Of a stretch of DNA of 64,000 bases, positions 1 to 10,800 are shown one piece after another. The notes under the pieces are model-generated. The model was not told the DNA's origin. It saw nothing but the letters and a program-made list of their open reading frames with translations, and searched no databases. The stretch comes from Pegoplata infirma (Eukaryota > Arthropoda > Insecta > Diptera > Anthomyiidae), in the NCBI GenBank assembly GCA_963921195.1, contig OY992540.1, forward strand, positions 78,977,337 through 79,041,336, given 5' to 3'. Numbering within the stretch: the first letter of the stretch is position 1; each line of letters opens with the position of its first letter. Both the position numbers and the translations under genes were made by a program.

Positions 1-97
1 GAAAAAGAAATTTGTAGGAAATTGTTTATAAAACCAGTAAAAAAAAGAGAAATGACAATCGAATTAAGTAATGAACATTTTATAATATCGTCGGTGG

Positions 98-768
98 TGT
101 AGACAAAACGTGTGTTCCAGAACTTTCCGGGTAAAGTTCGGTAAAATGAGAGAAAATCTTAAAAACTCTCACCATACCGTAAAAATGCACAAAAGTACGG
201 AAACGCTAAAAACCATATTTCTAGCCCAAAAACTAAAAAATGTAAACAAATTGAAAAGCTAACAAATTTTAGTAAGAAAAAATACGTTCAACAATGCGAA
301 ACAAATTGTAAAAGTTGATTTTAATGACTAAATATATTATTTTGTTTAAAATTAAACTTTACTTTTGTTTCGTTTTTTTATTTTATTAAAATTTTTAATT
401 TATTTTCACAACAAAAATCAGCTGTTTTCTCAATATCTGATTGTTACCAATTTACACGAAAAAATAGTACGGGTAAGTTCGGTAAAATGAGAAACAAATT
501 TATTCTCTCAAAAACTCTCTCATTTACCCAATTTTTGCGTACGGGAACGCTTTTTGGGCTGGTTTGGGTACCCGCGGGCACCCGCGGTAACGTTCTGGAA
601 CATACCTAAAATGTGTAGCCTACGCAGGTAGTTTAATTTTTAGATTCTAGTTTTAATTTAGTATATAAAATATTTTAAGTTGTATATTAAAGGTTGTTAC
701 TCGCCAACCACCAAATAAACAAGACGTGGTCTTTAATTTATTATCAACATCGGTGTACAAGTTGTACA
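98..768 (+). mobile_element. BEL/Pao-type LTR, interrupted copy
   Basis: The sequence runs from TGTAGAC to GTTGTACA (TG...CA ends) and is followed at once by a primer-binding-like TGGTGATAACCC and a gag start. The same LTR sequence recurs near 11539-11780, and its last part near 6810-6838. The LTR is interrupted by an inverted-repeat element at about 108-607. Assignment to BEL/Pao rests on the gag sequence just downstream. Confidence 0.65.
108..607. mobile_element. Inverted-repeat (MITE-like) insertion inside the BEL LTR
   Basis: The ends are TGTTCCAGAAC (from 113) and the complementary GTTCTGGAACA (to 602), with weaker complementarity further out (ACGTG/TACCT). The motif GGTAAAGTTCGGTAAAATGAGA occurs near both ends, at about 130 and 474. 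The insertion splits LTR sequence that is contiguous at about 11540. No coding capacity is seen. Confidence 0.6.
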
Positions 769-1224
769 TTTTGGTGATAACCCAACGCTCGAAATGAGCA
801 CAAGTTAAAAAAATAACACAACAAAAACTGCTGAAGTGCAGTATTGAACAAAAACTGCTAAAGTGCAGTATTGAAAATATCAATAAAAATGGAGTCAGAT
901 ATTAGAGCCAGCATCGAAACTGCTGTGATAGAAGTCGAAGCTAAAGATGTCCGGTGAAAACCTTTTCAGACGAACTAATGCTATACACAAATAATCAGGA
1001 CTGTGTGGTAATTAGCTAAAACGTAGAAAAAAAAGTAGTGATCTTAAATTCATTAGGAATAAGAAATATAAGGAAGATCTTATCAAGAAGTATAATGAAA
1101 AAAGTGTTATAGTTTGTGCAGGAAATTGTAATGTTTTAGCTAACTGTCTTCCAAAAATTTAAATTCCTTGTTTTAATGGAGATTACGATAGTTGGTTAAC
1201 TTTTAAGGAGTTATTTCAACAGTT
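769..1224 (+). pseudogene. BEL/Pao gag 5' fragment
   Basis: After the primer-binding region and two copies of a 27-bp repeat (AACAAAAACTGCTGAAGTGCAG type), a degenerate gag begins at the ATG near 890 (MESDIRASIETAVIEVEAKD). Stops and frameshifts follow. A later stretch reads FNGDYDSWLTFKELFQQFV, typical of the DUF1759 region of BEL/Pao gag. The fragment ends abruptly where a gypsy LTR begins at 1225. It is a dead retroelement relic. Confidence 0.65.
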
Positions 1225-1480
1225 TGTCAAGCGTGAATACCCCCTAATACAATATTACGTGAATGTCGCTAGTTTATTTTTGTTGTTATTTACGTTGACG
1301 ATAAAAGAGAATTCTAGAATACGACGCTATCGAATCAACGCGCACTTTTTAATATCGGTTTTGTTTCTTGTAAAATAATTTTCTTTTAATAAATGTTTTA
1401 AATAAATTAAAAGATACTCGATTGTTCATTCCTTATTAGACGTAATAGTACGGAAGAATATGCCGCAACCATCCTTGACA
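1225..1480 (+). repeat. 5' LTR of the gypsy-type element
   Basis: The LTR is near-identical to 3207-3469 apart from a few substitutions and small indels. Its ends are TGTC and GACA. The few differences suggest insertion is not very ancient, while the interior is clearly dead. Confidence 0.8.
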
Positions 1481-1646
1481 TTTTCAGAAGTGGGATCGAG
1501 CCGATGAAAAATTTTGATAACATGGAGAATCTACATTCATAACTGCAGGCGAGATGCAGAGAAATGGGCAAGAAGCAATATAAGTTTGTCGATGTATGCA
1601 TATTATGCTGCATCTATGGCATGGGCAACAGCCCTTTTTTTTTTAA
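1481..1646 (+). other. Leader between 5' LTR and virus-like frame
   Basis: This short non-coding stretch follows the 5' LTR and ends in a T-run at about 1634-1644. It may carry the element's primer-binding site (TTTCAGAAGTGGGATCGAG just inside the LTR), but I cannot name the tRNA. The T-run is close to the point where virus-like sequence begins. Confidence 0.35.
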
Positions 1647-2549
1647 AAACAGAACCGGAAGGCACTTAGTTACGACGAAAGTGTATTTTTAGATATGTTT
1701 TACGAACAAGGAAATTTCCTTTTGCCAAAATCATTGGCTTTGTATTTATCCGGATTTGGAAATTTCTCAATACCTAACGGTGTTGAATCTTTATTTGATG
1801 TTAAGCCCTATAGCTATAGTGACTCGGGCTATTTTGAAGATTTTATTGATGAGTTTGTATTAACAACCAGTTATCCTCAGCTAGTCCTGTACGCCGAGCG
1901 AATAATGTTAGATATTGCCTTCACGGCTAATCACCAAATTGGAGCTGAATGGAGGCACGATCATCATGAGGAATTTGTTTGGAATCCTCGCTGCTTAGGT
2001 TATTCACCTAGTGTTCATTTACAGGTTATGCAGCTTGACGTACTTAACCGAGCTGGTGTAACCATTGATTCGTTTGATTCAGGAATTGGTGAGTTCCCAG
2101 TCAACATACGTTTATTGAATTCGATTCAGAAGTATCTGATGGAGGCAGTTGGTATTGAGACCGGACCATTACTCCAAAATTTAACTGGTTCGCAGGACAA
2201 TTTATCATCGAACTAGTTGATAAAACAACGATACATTAAAACGAAAGAATAGATGTTGGAAGGCGTGGGCTTTATTTCCCAGTCACCACTTGCGGTCCCC
2301 GGCCCCTGTTCACATTTGGGCGGAACTTTCTTATATCGTATTAAGAAAACGTGTCACACGTCCGCATTGACGAAATGGTTTTTCCCTTATACTGTCAATT
2401 GACCGACACAAGGGCAGATAGCGAACTTGAATTCGCTACAAGAAGGCTGGTCGCCTATATTCAGTGATATTTATCACTACACTACAGTTGCTTTTCAACC
2501 TTATCTTCGGGTTAAGAAGCTTTGCTCTATAGATGTTAAGGTTAATTGA
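1647..2549 (+). pseudogene. Virus-like (possible capsid) reading frame broken by three in-frame stops
   Basis: One frame stays readable for about 300 codons although the surroundings are AT-rich and full of stops. The longest intact piece runs from an ATG at 1695 to TAG at 2214 (173 codons). The same frame continues past that stop, a TAG at 2250 and a TGA at 2400, and ends at TGA 2547. Composition is acidic and aromatic, with stretches such as GFGNFSIPNGVESLFDV and IFSDIYHYTTVAFQPYLRV. It looks like none of gag, pol or env of the host element. The style resembles coat proteins of small RNA viruses, but I do not recognise the family; endogenous viral element is an inference. It lies between two gypsy LTRs, so it may have been captured during reverse transcription. 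Not functional as it stands. Confidence 0.4.
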
Positions 2550-2639
2550 CTTATTTAAAGAAGAAAACAAAAACCAGAAGTACTTATTTAGAAAAACATC
2601 AAAGTAAATCATTTAGAAAGTACTCAAGTTAATACCATA

Positions 2640-3150
2640 CAAGTAGTACTACTGATGAACCAAAAGACTGGGACAAATCGTTGCATAGTCTACAATGGTC
2701 AATCAACTCTCAGAAGAATTCGACTTCTGGTTTTAGTCCTAACGAACTGATATTCGACTACAAGCCTATTGACTTGGTGCAAAATCGTATACTAGCCGCT
2801 ATATAAGATGACGTACGTTCGGAAAACCCCACATCAATCGACGAAAAATGAAAACTAGCTAATCAGAACATCGAAAATGAACGAGAACGCTGCAAGAAGC
2901 GATTCGACGACAAACATAAACGTCCTACGGTGCACAATGAAGGTGATTTGGTACTACTTGAAAACGAACCTCAATCCACTGGTGAATCGCGAAGCTGGAA
3001 CCGAAATACCGCGGTCCGTACATCGTTCCACGCATCCTCGGGAACGACAGATATCTAATTGAGGACCTACCGGGTCTAAAGATAACCTCCAGAACATTCT
3101 GTTCAGTTTTTAGTACAGATAAGATGAGACGATGGTGTGAGGTGTCCTGA
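2640..3150 (+). pseudogene. Ty3/gypsy integrase C-terminal relic
   Basis: The reading WDKSLHSLQWSIN...GFSPNELIFDYKP (about 2667-2775) is the end of a gypsy integrase core. It is followed by basic sequence ending KRFDDKHKRPTVHNEGDLV. After a frameshift near 2990 comes the GPY/F-type tail: PKYRGPYIVPRILGNDRYLI. In-frame stops near 2804 and 2848, plus the frameshift, make it dead. Everything 5' of the integrase has been lost or replaced. Confidence 0.75.
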
Positions 3151-3206
3151 TCTTGATATAAATGATGACGAAGTCGAGGACGACTTAGAACCAGGATTGG
3201 CCGAAC

Positions 3207-3469
3207 TGTCAAGCGTGAATACCCCTAATACAATATTACGTGAATGTCGCTAGTTTGTTTTTGCTATCAGTTTACGCGTACGATGAAAGAGGATTCTAGA
3301 ATACGACGCTATCGAATCAACGCGCACTTTTTAATATCGTTTTTGTATCTTGTAAAATAATTTAAAGTTTTCTTTTAATAAATGTTTTAAATAAATTAAA
3401 ACATACTTGATTGTTCATTCCTTATTAGACGTTATAGTACGGAAGAATATCCCGCAACCATCCTCGACA
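3207..3469 (+). repeat. 3' LTR of the gypsy-type element
   Basis: Direct-repeat partner of 1225-1480. It follows the integrase stop codon (TGA near 3148) by about 60 bases, the normal order for a Ty3/gypsy element. Confidence 0.8.
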
Positions 3470-4140
3470 CATATTCCTATTAGAGAAGAAAGCTATAATT
3501 TAGCCTGGAAGTTGTTAGACGAAAAGTTTACAAGCAACAGGTATATGATAAGCCAGTGTTTCAAAAGCATATTGCATGCACCGAAAACTCATTTTGAAGC
3601 AGAATACAATAGTTGAATTCCTAGCATTCAAAAAATTCTGATTTTAAAAACAAGATTGCGAGGAGATGCTTTAAATTGCATTAAATATATTTCGATTATA
3701 ATTAAGCCTGGAAGTTGCTAGACACAAATGTAAGATATATGATTATAATTCACACGCCACATGACAAGGTATGAAGCGCAGCATTGCAGAAAACAAATAC
3801 GTCGCTTGAAGAGGTTTTTTAAATTGTATCGTTATATGAAACAAATGTCAAAACGTGTGGTATATTAAAAGAGGAGGAAAGTACAGGTGATGCTAATGCT
3901 TTTAATCATTAAACAAGAAAATTAGAGTGCTAAAGTGGAAGAAATCGTAGTAAGTTCGATAATAAAAGTGAAAGTACTTGGAAATCTGTCACTGGCTGTG
4001 GTTACAAGCATTAACCTGAAGATTGCTATCATTATAAAAATAAAAAAAGCGTCGAGTGTGCTAAAAGAACGGGTCACATTGCTACTGTATGTCAGAGCTC
4101 AAAATCGGATTCAATAAAATTGAAGCATGGATGGGAACGA
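3470..4140 (+). pseudogene. Retroelement gag fragments (BEL-like, then zinc-knuckle)
   Basis: From about 3477 the frame reads REESYNLAWKLLDEKF and ISQCFKSILHAP, matching the DUF1759 region of BEL/Pao gag and continuing the fragment cut at 1224. A second degenerate YN-AWKLLD copy is near 3698. Around 3985-4100 a different gag-like stretch shows a CCHC-style knuckle (CGYKH, EDCYHYKNKK, RTGHIATVC). Stops and frameshifts are frequent. The region is a composite of at least two gag relics. Confidence 0.5.
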
Positions 4141-4327
4141 GGAAAAAGCGAATGCAGTAAGTGCATCATCATTCGAAGCTATTGGTTCTATAGAAATAAT
4201 CAGCAAGTCAATGGAAATATGTAAAGTAAATCCGGTGATAAGTAGCAGTAAACCAAAGAAGATTCTTGTAGAACTACAGTGTAGACATATTTTCAAATCG
4301 AAAAGACGCGTGGGTGTGTGTTTTATA

Positions 4328-5051
4328 CACCGAAAAAATTCCCCAGTTTGATAGTTACGAAAATTCTTAGTTGATTTGAAATAAATTTAAAATAACTGTG
4401 TTAGTTACGAACAACTGGGTTTTCAATTAATTAAAACTATCTATCAGTTACCCTGTTAATAATATTTTATTTATTTGTTTACATATTTCAAAAATCAACA
4501 TCGTTTTAACATCGTTTTTATAAAAACAAAAAAGGAAAAAAAGCACAAACGGATTTTTATTTTTAAATTGTAAGTTTTATCTGCTAATTTGTGTCTTTTC
4601 TTTATTAAAAAATAAACAAATAATTTTTTTAGACGGAGGAGAAATGGAAATATGTAAGCAGACTGGCGTCGAGAATTTGGTGTTCTGAAAATGGAATGTA
4701 ATTGTTCAAAACTTGGTTACATGTGGTTTTTGCAATGTAATACTTCCTAATAAAATCTTAAAATAATTAAATAATGTGTAAAAAATAAAAAATCTTTTGT
4801 TTAATGGTGAAATTAAAAAAAAAATAGCGGTCATTTGTATTTATAAACCAGTTATTATCAACTATTTTCAACCATTTTACAAATTTAACTGATATGCTGT
4901 TGCCAGTAACTGGAAATTCAGTTAAATTCAAAATTGTTTATAAAATTAGTTACCACCAACCGAGTGAAAACAACTGGGGCTCAGTTAGGTGTATTTTAAC
5001 TGGGACTTAGTTAAATTCTTAGTAGCCAGTAACTGGGAAATTTTTTGGGTG
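4328..5051. mobile_element. TA-inserted TIR element (CACCGAAAAAATT family)
   Basis: The ends are CACCGAAAAAATTCCCCAGTT-like and the complementary AACTGGGAAATTTTTTGGGTG, flanked by TA on both sides (4326-4327 and 5052-5053). The AACTGGG / CCAGTTACTGG motif recurs in the interior. There is no coding capacity. A 2-bp TA duplication fits an IS630/Tc1/mariner-type mobiliser (inference). Confidence 0.65.
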
Positions 5052-5053
5052 TA

Positions 5054-6267
5054 CAAAAAATAATTAAAAAAGAAATAAAATTTATATTATTTCAAAAATA
5101 TATGTTAAAATATATAAAATAAATTAATATTATTTATTTCAGTAAGGATATTTATACAAAATTCATGTTGGAAAAATACTAATTTTGGTGTAATGATGAC
5201 AATCTAGACAGCTACCTGGCAAAACAATTACCCGTGAAAGTTTCAACTTATGATTTCAATTTGTGTCGTTCGTTAATCAAAAAAAAAATTTGTTTTTTAG
5301 CGCTAAAAAAGGACAATGAATCAATTTCAAACAAATAACATCAACAGGTTTGCTCGAAAACAATTATAAGCAGATTGTTATAAATAGAGCTCTAGAATTA
5401 AGGGTTAAAGAAATTTTTAAGATGACTAACAGTATACTGAACAACATAGGTTCGACCGATGCACTGAAAATAGAGATTACTAAAAACATTGAAAGAAAAT
5501 TGAAAATAATAAAAGAGGAATTGACTAATATTGGCTATTCAATTCAGTGGGCAAAATCAGAAATAATTAATTCCATTATATTTTCCGGTTACGAATAACT
5601 AAGAATTTTTTTGAAAACCAAAATTTTCCTTATTCAAATCTGATCAAGGCTTTGGAATTCGGAGAGATAAAAATAAGTATGAATCAAACGACTCTAATTT
5701 ATGTCGTAAATTTGCCACAAACACTTTGCACTACGGAGTACCATCTCTAAAAATATAAATGGCATCCTTGAAAGTGTAGTGGTAATATGTAAATACCAAA
5801 CATTTGTATGTAGTGTGTTCACTTGTCATACATTGTAGCAAAACAATGATGTTGAGGTAGGTCAGCAGTTTATACAAATCAAAGTATTTTGGTTCTGTTG
5901 AGTGTCAATTGTTTTGAATATGATATACTCATATTTGGGAGCAATGGCTTTGAAAGAATTTAGTAAAACTGTAACAGAGCCATAGTAACGGATAGAAATG
6001 TACTCAATAGTGCATTCATGAAATTGTCGTTACTCTCCGAAACTGAAAGTGACTCATGAAAACTACATACAGATGATGAGTAATAATTTTAGATTAGAGA
6101 ATAAGTTATCGAGTGAATTCTATCGATTCACTCAAATCGTAGGCTAAGAATTATTTTCATAAGTTATTTATAAGGCAAAAAATTTGTAAATAAAATTCAG
6201 ACATATTCTTACCAGCTAAAAGAAATAAACCGTGTTTTATTCTAATCAGCTAACTAAAATACACCAT
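5054..6267 (+). other. Uncharacterised relic with an 82-codon frame and an LTR-like tail
   Basis: A frame at 5350-5598 encodes a helical, lysine- and isoleucine-rich peptide ending GYSIQWAKSEIINSIIFSGYE-like. It weakly resembles the helical part of an errantivirus envelope transmembrane subunit, but this is unproven. Downstream, 6104-6255 runs from AGTTA to TAACT, the terminal style of errantivirus LTRs, and includes an AATAAA. Together these could be the 3' end of a decayed errantivirus. A 50-bp motif (TTTGCACTACGGAGTACCATC...) at about 5725 recurs at about 6473. Confidence 0.25.
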
Positions 6268-6715
6268 AAAAGAAAGGTGACCAGTTTTTGATAGGCCACG
6301 TGACATGTCACACGGAGCTATCACAAACTTGATACCTTTCGTAAAAAAAAATACCTGTCACTTTTGTGAGAAAAAGCTCAACCTCGGATACATCACTTGT
6401 GACATGTTAATGGATCGATCCCTTAGAACACAACCCTTGCAGGTTCAATAGTGGATTCACAATGATGAAGTACTTTGCACTACGGAGTACCATCTCTAAA
6501 AATATAGATGGCATCCTTGAAAGAATGGTGACCAGTTTTTATAGGTCCCGTGACATGTCACACGGATCTATCACAAACTTGATAACTTTCGTAAAAAAAT
6601 ACCTGTCACTTTTGTGAGAAAAAGCTCAACCTCGGATACATCACTTGTGACATGTTAATGGATCGATCCCTTAGAACACAACCCTTGAAGGATCAACAGT
6701 GACATGTCGCAGGTT
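6268..6715. repeat. Direct duplication rich in GACATGTCAC palindromes
   Basis: A block of about 170 bp (GTGACCAGTTTTTGATAGG ... GGATCGATCCCTTAGAACACAACCCTTG) at about 6278-6450 is repeated with few changes at about 6528-6690. Each copy carries GTGACATGTCAC and ACTTGTGACATGT inverted repeats. A diverged copy of the second half lies at about 14110-14220 in a vret intron, so this is a dispersed repeat. Confidence 0.6.
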
Positions 6716-6799
6716 TTTGTTTTGGGAATTAGAAAATTAGAAAAAAAAATCCAGAAATTTTTTAAAAATTTGTAAAAAAATTTGTTTCGAAAATATATC

Positions 6800-7835
6800 T
6801 TTCATATTATTATTAACATCGGTGTACAAGTTGTACATTTTGGTGATAACCCGACGCTCGAAATGAGCACAAGTTAAAAAATAACACAACAAAAACTGCT
6901 GAAGTGCAGTGTTGAACAAAAACTGCTGAAGTGCAGTGTTGAACAAAAACTGCTGAAGTGCAGTATTGAACAAAAACTGCTAAAGTGCAGTATTGAAAAT
7001 ATCAATAAAAATGGAGTCAGATATTGGAGCAATCATGGAAACTGCTGTTATAGAAGTCGAAGCTAAAGATGTGACGATGAAGCAGCTTACGAAATGGGGA
7101 TGTCTGGTGAAAACCTTTTCAGACGAACTAATGCTATACGGAAATAATCAATAATCAAAATAAAATTAGCAAAAACGTAGAAAAAATAAGTAGTGATCTT
7201 AAATTCATTAAGAAGCATAATGAAAAAAGTTTTATAGTTAGTGCAAGAAATTTTAATTTTTTAGCTAAATGTCTTCCAAAAATTGAAATTCCTTTTTTAA
7301 TGGAGATTACGATAGTTGGTTAACTTTTAAGGAGCTATTTAAACAGTTAATTGGGAATTCAAGTTGAAAGAGAAGTTGAGCTTTCTGTAGCACCTTCTCG
7401 TGAAATGCCAAAAATCAATGATTTGAGCACGTTTTTGAAAAAAAAGACACTGTGCATTTGCAGCATGTGTAATGTTATCAGAAGAAACAGAAAATGAAAA
7501 CTATGGTGATAGTTTAGGTAAACTAAAGCTAAAATGCGTAATGGGATGTAGTTCTAAACATTTTCTTAATCAGTGTTTGCCATTTAAGAGTTTAGATATT
7601 AAAACGAGATGGAAAATCGTTAGAAAAAATAGACTTTGCAAAAAATGCTTAAATAGTGGTCACGAGAGTATTTTATGCAATTAAGTTGTAGAATAATGTG
7701 GAATAGATCACCACACGGCTCTTCATAAAGACAAGCATAATATGATTAATGAAATTAATGTTAAAAACAGAACGGAACCTCCTAAACGAAAAAAGTCTAC
7801 AGGACATAAAACCAGGTATACTTGTGCCGTTTCAC
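6800..7835 (+). pseudogene. Second BEL/Pao fragment: LTR end, leader repeats, gag with zinc knuckles
   Basis: This repeats the 740-1220 region: LTR tail, TGGTGATAACCCGACGCTCG, a 27-bp leader repeat (here four copies, 6889-7000), then gag MESDIGAIMETAVIEVEAKD. It continues through FNGDYDSWLTFKELFKQL and, after an internal deletion of the YNLAWKLL part, reaches the cysteine region of BEL gag. That region is in a frame from 7472 to 7684 (GCSSKHFLNQC, LCKKCLNSGHESILC) and, past a stop, CGIDHHTALHKDKH. Frameshifts and deletion make it non-functional. Similarity ends near 7835. Confidence 0.7.
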
Positions 7836-8633
7836 TCTGCTTCTCTGTTCTTTTGAATTACACAAAATTTAGTCTTTATCTCAGAAAGTTTTTATAATTT
7901 GTATGTGGCAACTCTACAGGTCGACGCTTGTTCTTACCCAGAACTAAAATAGGAGTTAAAACATTTTTCATTTTTATCTACAAATATATTGTAATAGCAT
8001 AAGTAAAATTTCTCAAACCGTATTTGGCACCGAAGTGCGAACAGGGTATTAGAAATCGCTTATTGCAAAATACAACCCTGCGTAAGCAAACTTGGCAGCA
8101 TCGTAAAATTGCAATAATTATCGTGAAGTGAGATGCAGTTGCAAAATTAAATTTGACTTGGTTGCACTTTAAACTTTAAGTGCATTTGTCAAAAATATCT
8201 TTCTTTTCCGGTTTGATGGCGTGCGAGTAACAGGTGGCTGCGTACGAGACTCGAGGGATTGAAAGGTAAGCCATATTTTATTGGAAATCCATCAATAAGT
8301 CCAAAAGCTTATCGAATCATTTTATTAAAAGGCAAAACCATTAAAAACATCCGTGAAAAATAAGTTTTGTGCATCGTGTTGTTCCAAACGGAAGATAATT
8401 TGCTAAATCGGATTAAAAAGAAAGTCGACAGTCATTTTGGGAGGCGTTCAATAAAAAAAGCACGTACGTGGTGCCATCGGCCATCAAACCGCCAGTTAAT
8501 CAAGTTTATCATCAATTAATATATCAATATAGAATAGAAACCACACCAACATTTTAAGTGGGTTCGTCGCGGCGTGGTAAAACCGAAATTTGTCCACAAA
8601 CGCAAGTCAAGAATTTTTGTTGGTACACCTTAA
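7836..8633. other. Possible LTR/leader of a retroelement, not identified
   Basis: Non-coding. At about 8029-8050 the string TTTGGCACCGAAGTGCGAAC, followed by AGGG, resembles a tRNA-Lys-type primer-binding site (TGGCGCC...GAACAGGG) with a small insertion, so the bases before it could be an LTR. A GGTAAG splice-donor-like site follows near 8264. No second LTR was found, so this is weakly supported. The sequence resumes after the insertion at 8634-8949. Confidence 0.2.
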
Positions 8634-8949
8634 AGGCGCGTTTACACGGGAGAGAAAACTGCTAGACAAAAAGCAAAACACAACTCTGTGTACCTGTGAA
8701 TTTGACTTTTTCAATGATTGTGTCAAATCAAATTCCATTAAAACGAATTATTTGTTACCTTTTTTTGATAATATTACAGATTTTTGGAAGATGTTGATAT
8801 TATTTTTGATTTGAAGTCTGTATTTTGTTTAATAAAAAAATTATAACGTAAACAAAATTTATTTTTTTTTAGTGATGATATTTAAAAATGCTAGAGTTGA
8901 CAAATTTTCGATTTTTCTATCGAGATTTCTTTCTCGTGTGAACGCACCT
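8634..8949. mobile_element. Palindromic MITE with TAA target duplication
   Basis: The termini are AGGCGCGTTTACACGGGAGA and the complement of TCTCGTGTGAACGCACCT. TAA lies on both sides (8631-8633 and 8950-8952). A 3-bp TWA duplication is the PIF/Harbinger hallmark. It contains no coding sequence beyond a chance frame. Confidence 0.7.
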
Positions 8950-8952
8950 TAA

Positions 8953-10082
8953 GAAAAAAAAACCGAAGCCGCACAAAAAATTTCCAACGCCAGAAAAAAA
9001 TACACCCAAATTTGACAAAAAGGGCAGTAGAGAAAAACTTTTTAATACGCAGAAGAAAAACCCCTCAGCCGCCGTAATTTTATTCGCAAAATATCAACCA
9101 ACATCAACTCTAAAACTTTTACGACGCAACAAAAAGGAAAAAAAAATAACAAAATTAGCCGTATGTGTGTGCGCAGCAAAAACAATTTACCACCAACCTC
9201 AACAACAAGTCATACATTTGCATGAAGAGCGCAACGGCAGCAACTCCAACATTTCAACCGTAAGGGTATAGACAGCAAGGAGGAAAACCTCCATAGTAAG
9301 TTTGCAGACAATGAATAGAAAATCGGCAACAGCGTAAGTTTATACACACCAAAAATTACCCATCAACGTTAAATCTGTACGCAACCAAACAGCAGCCGTA
9401 ATTTTACCATTATAAAAAGCAAAAAAAAAACAACAACAAAAGTAAGTCTGTGAAAAGGTATACACGGCAGCAGAGAAAAACCAATCAGCCAACCTCAACA
9501 AAAAGTTCTGTAACCGGCATATTAAAAAGCGTACCAGCAGCCTTAATTTCGTACACACTAAAAATCAACCACAAACAGCCGCTATAGGAAGATTTGCACA
9601 AACGAAAAAAACAAAAAAAGTCATCAGCGGAGCAGCCAGCCGTTTTCAACAACAGCAAGAATAGTCACCGATTCCAACTAAAATTATTTTCGCAGCAGCA
9701 GAGAAGAACGCAAAGCAACCACCAGCCCCAACAACATTAAAAGAATCCAACATCGAGCGTACGTTCATGCAACATTCATCACAAGTAAAAAAAAAACAGA
9801 TGGTCGCAGCACAGTGGGTCAGATAAGTACAAATACAAGAAAAATAGTAGTGTTGAGTATTTTTGGTTTAAATTTAAATAATCGTTTTTAGGTTGATTAA
9901 TATTAATTTTTTTGGTTGTGACCGTAATCTAATGGCCAAAGAAATCTATTGAAATTAATTTAAAGAAATTTATCGTTTTGGTAAAGTTAAAATTTTAAGG
10001 GTTGGACGTTTGTCCGTAGTGACTACAGCTTTAGAAAACGAAAATAAACGCTAAAGTCGGAAAATTTACCAAATTGTGAAAA
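8953..10082. other. CA/A-rich non-coding stretch
   Basis: About 9000-9820 is rich in CAACAACA and CAGCAGCC and repeats phrases such as AGCCGTAATTTTA with TACACACYAAAAATYA at about 200-bp spacing (9345-9400 and 9535-9575). No long open frame exists. It could be the untranslated 5' part of a retroelement beginning near 7836; I cannot classify it. Confidence 0.25.
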
Positions 10083-10800
10083 ATTAGATTTGTAGTTATC
10101 GTGAATTTTACACTTTGTACAAATAGTATACATACACCTTGTCACAGGTTACAATTTTAAAACTTTTTCAGTGGTTACAAAAAAATATTCAATGAGATTT
10201 TTCTGGTTTCTTTGAAACAGACGTAAAGTAAAATAAGGACAAAACGATAATTCTTGTCCAAAACGATACGTTTATACACGTTACAGAATTTTTATATGTT
10301 TTTTTAAAGTAAAAATACAAATGGTACACTTGTTACAAAAAGTATACGTTTATTTCGTCCAAAGTGGGTTTTCCATAATCGTGTGTGGTTCATTCGAACA
10401 AAATAAGTTGTCCATTAATTTTGTGTAAACGTTTACACTAAATGCAAAAAGTATACGTACATAACATCATTTTTGTTTAAGCAATAATACTATTTGTAAA
10501 CGCGATTTTCATACTCGGTCCAAATTTTATGAGGATTTTCATATTTTTATATAAAAGCAAAAATACAAATTATACACTCGGTACAAAAAGTATACGTCCA
10601 TTTTGTCCATAAGAGACATTTGTCGTTATTGTGTTTGGTGCACTTAGCCAAAGAAAAATTTCACTAATTTTGGGGTAGACTTGTACACTGTATACAAAAA
10701 GTATACGCACATACAACTATTTTACGTAATTTTTGTTTTGGTTTCTTAGGAAAAAAATTAAAAATATAAAGTACAATTTATAGGAAAAATTTACGCGTTT
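10083..10800. repeat. Degenerate ~245-bp tandem repeat with AAAAAGTATACG motifs
   Basis: The phrase 'TACAC..GKTACAAAAAGTATACGT.YATTT.GTCCA' occurs near 10325-10362 and again near 10570-10608. A companion phrase 'TACACT...CAAAAAGTATACG..CATA' is near 10434-10463 and 10684-10712. A more diverged copy is near 10118-10150. Spacing of about 245 bp indicates roughly three tandem units. Confidence 0.55.

Larger units (their letters stand above)
1225..3469 (+). mobile_element. Gypsy-type LTR element, internally replaced, with two LTRs
   Basis: Two near-identical repeats of about 256 and 263 bp bound the element (1225-1480 and 3207-3469). Both start TGTCAAGCGTGAATAC and end CCTYGACA, giving TGTC...GACA termini. 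The internal 1.7 kb has no recognisable gag, protease or reverse transcriptase. It holds a virus-like reading frame (1647-2549) and then the 3' end of a Ty3/gypsy integrase. Flanking bases (AGTT left, CATA right) do not form a target-site duplication, so recombination or a deletion at one edge is likely. BEL-like gag flanks both sides, so the element probably landed in a BEL copy. Confidence 0.75.

Noticed and set aside
653..883. Minus-strand frame over the BEL leader (and its 6737-6973 counterpart)
   Set aside because: It is a shadow of the LTR and 27-bp leader repeat, opposite to the real gag direction.
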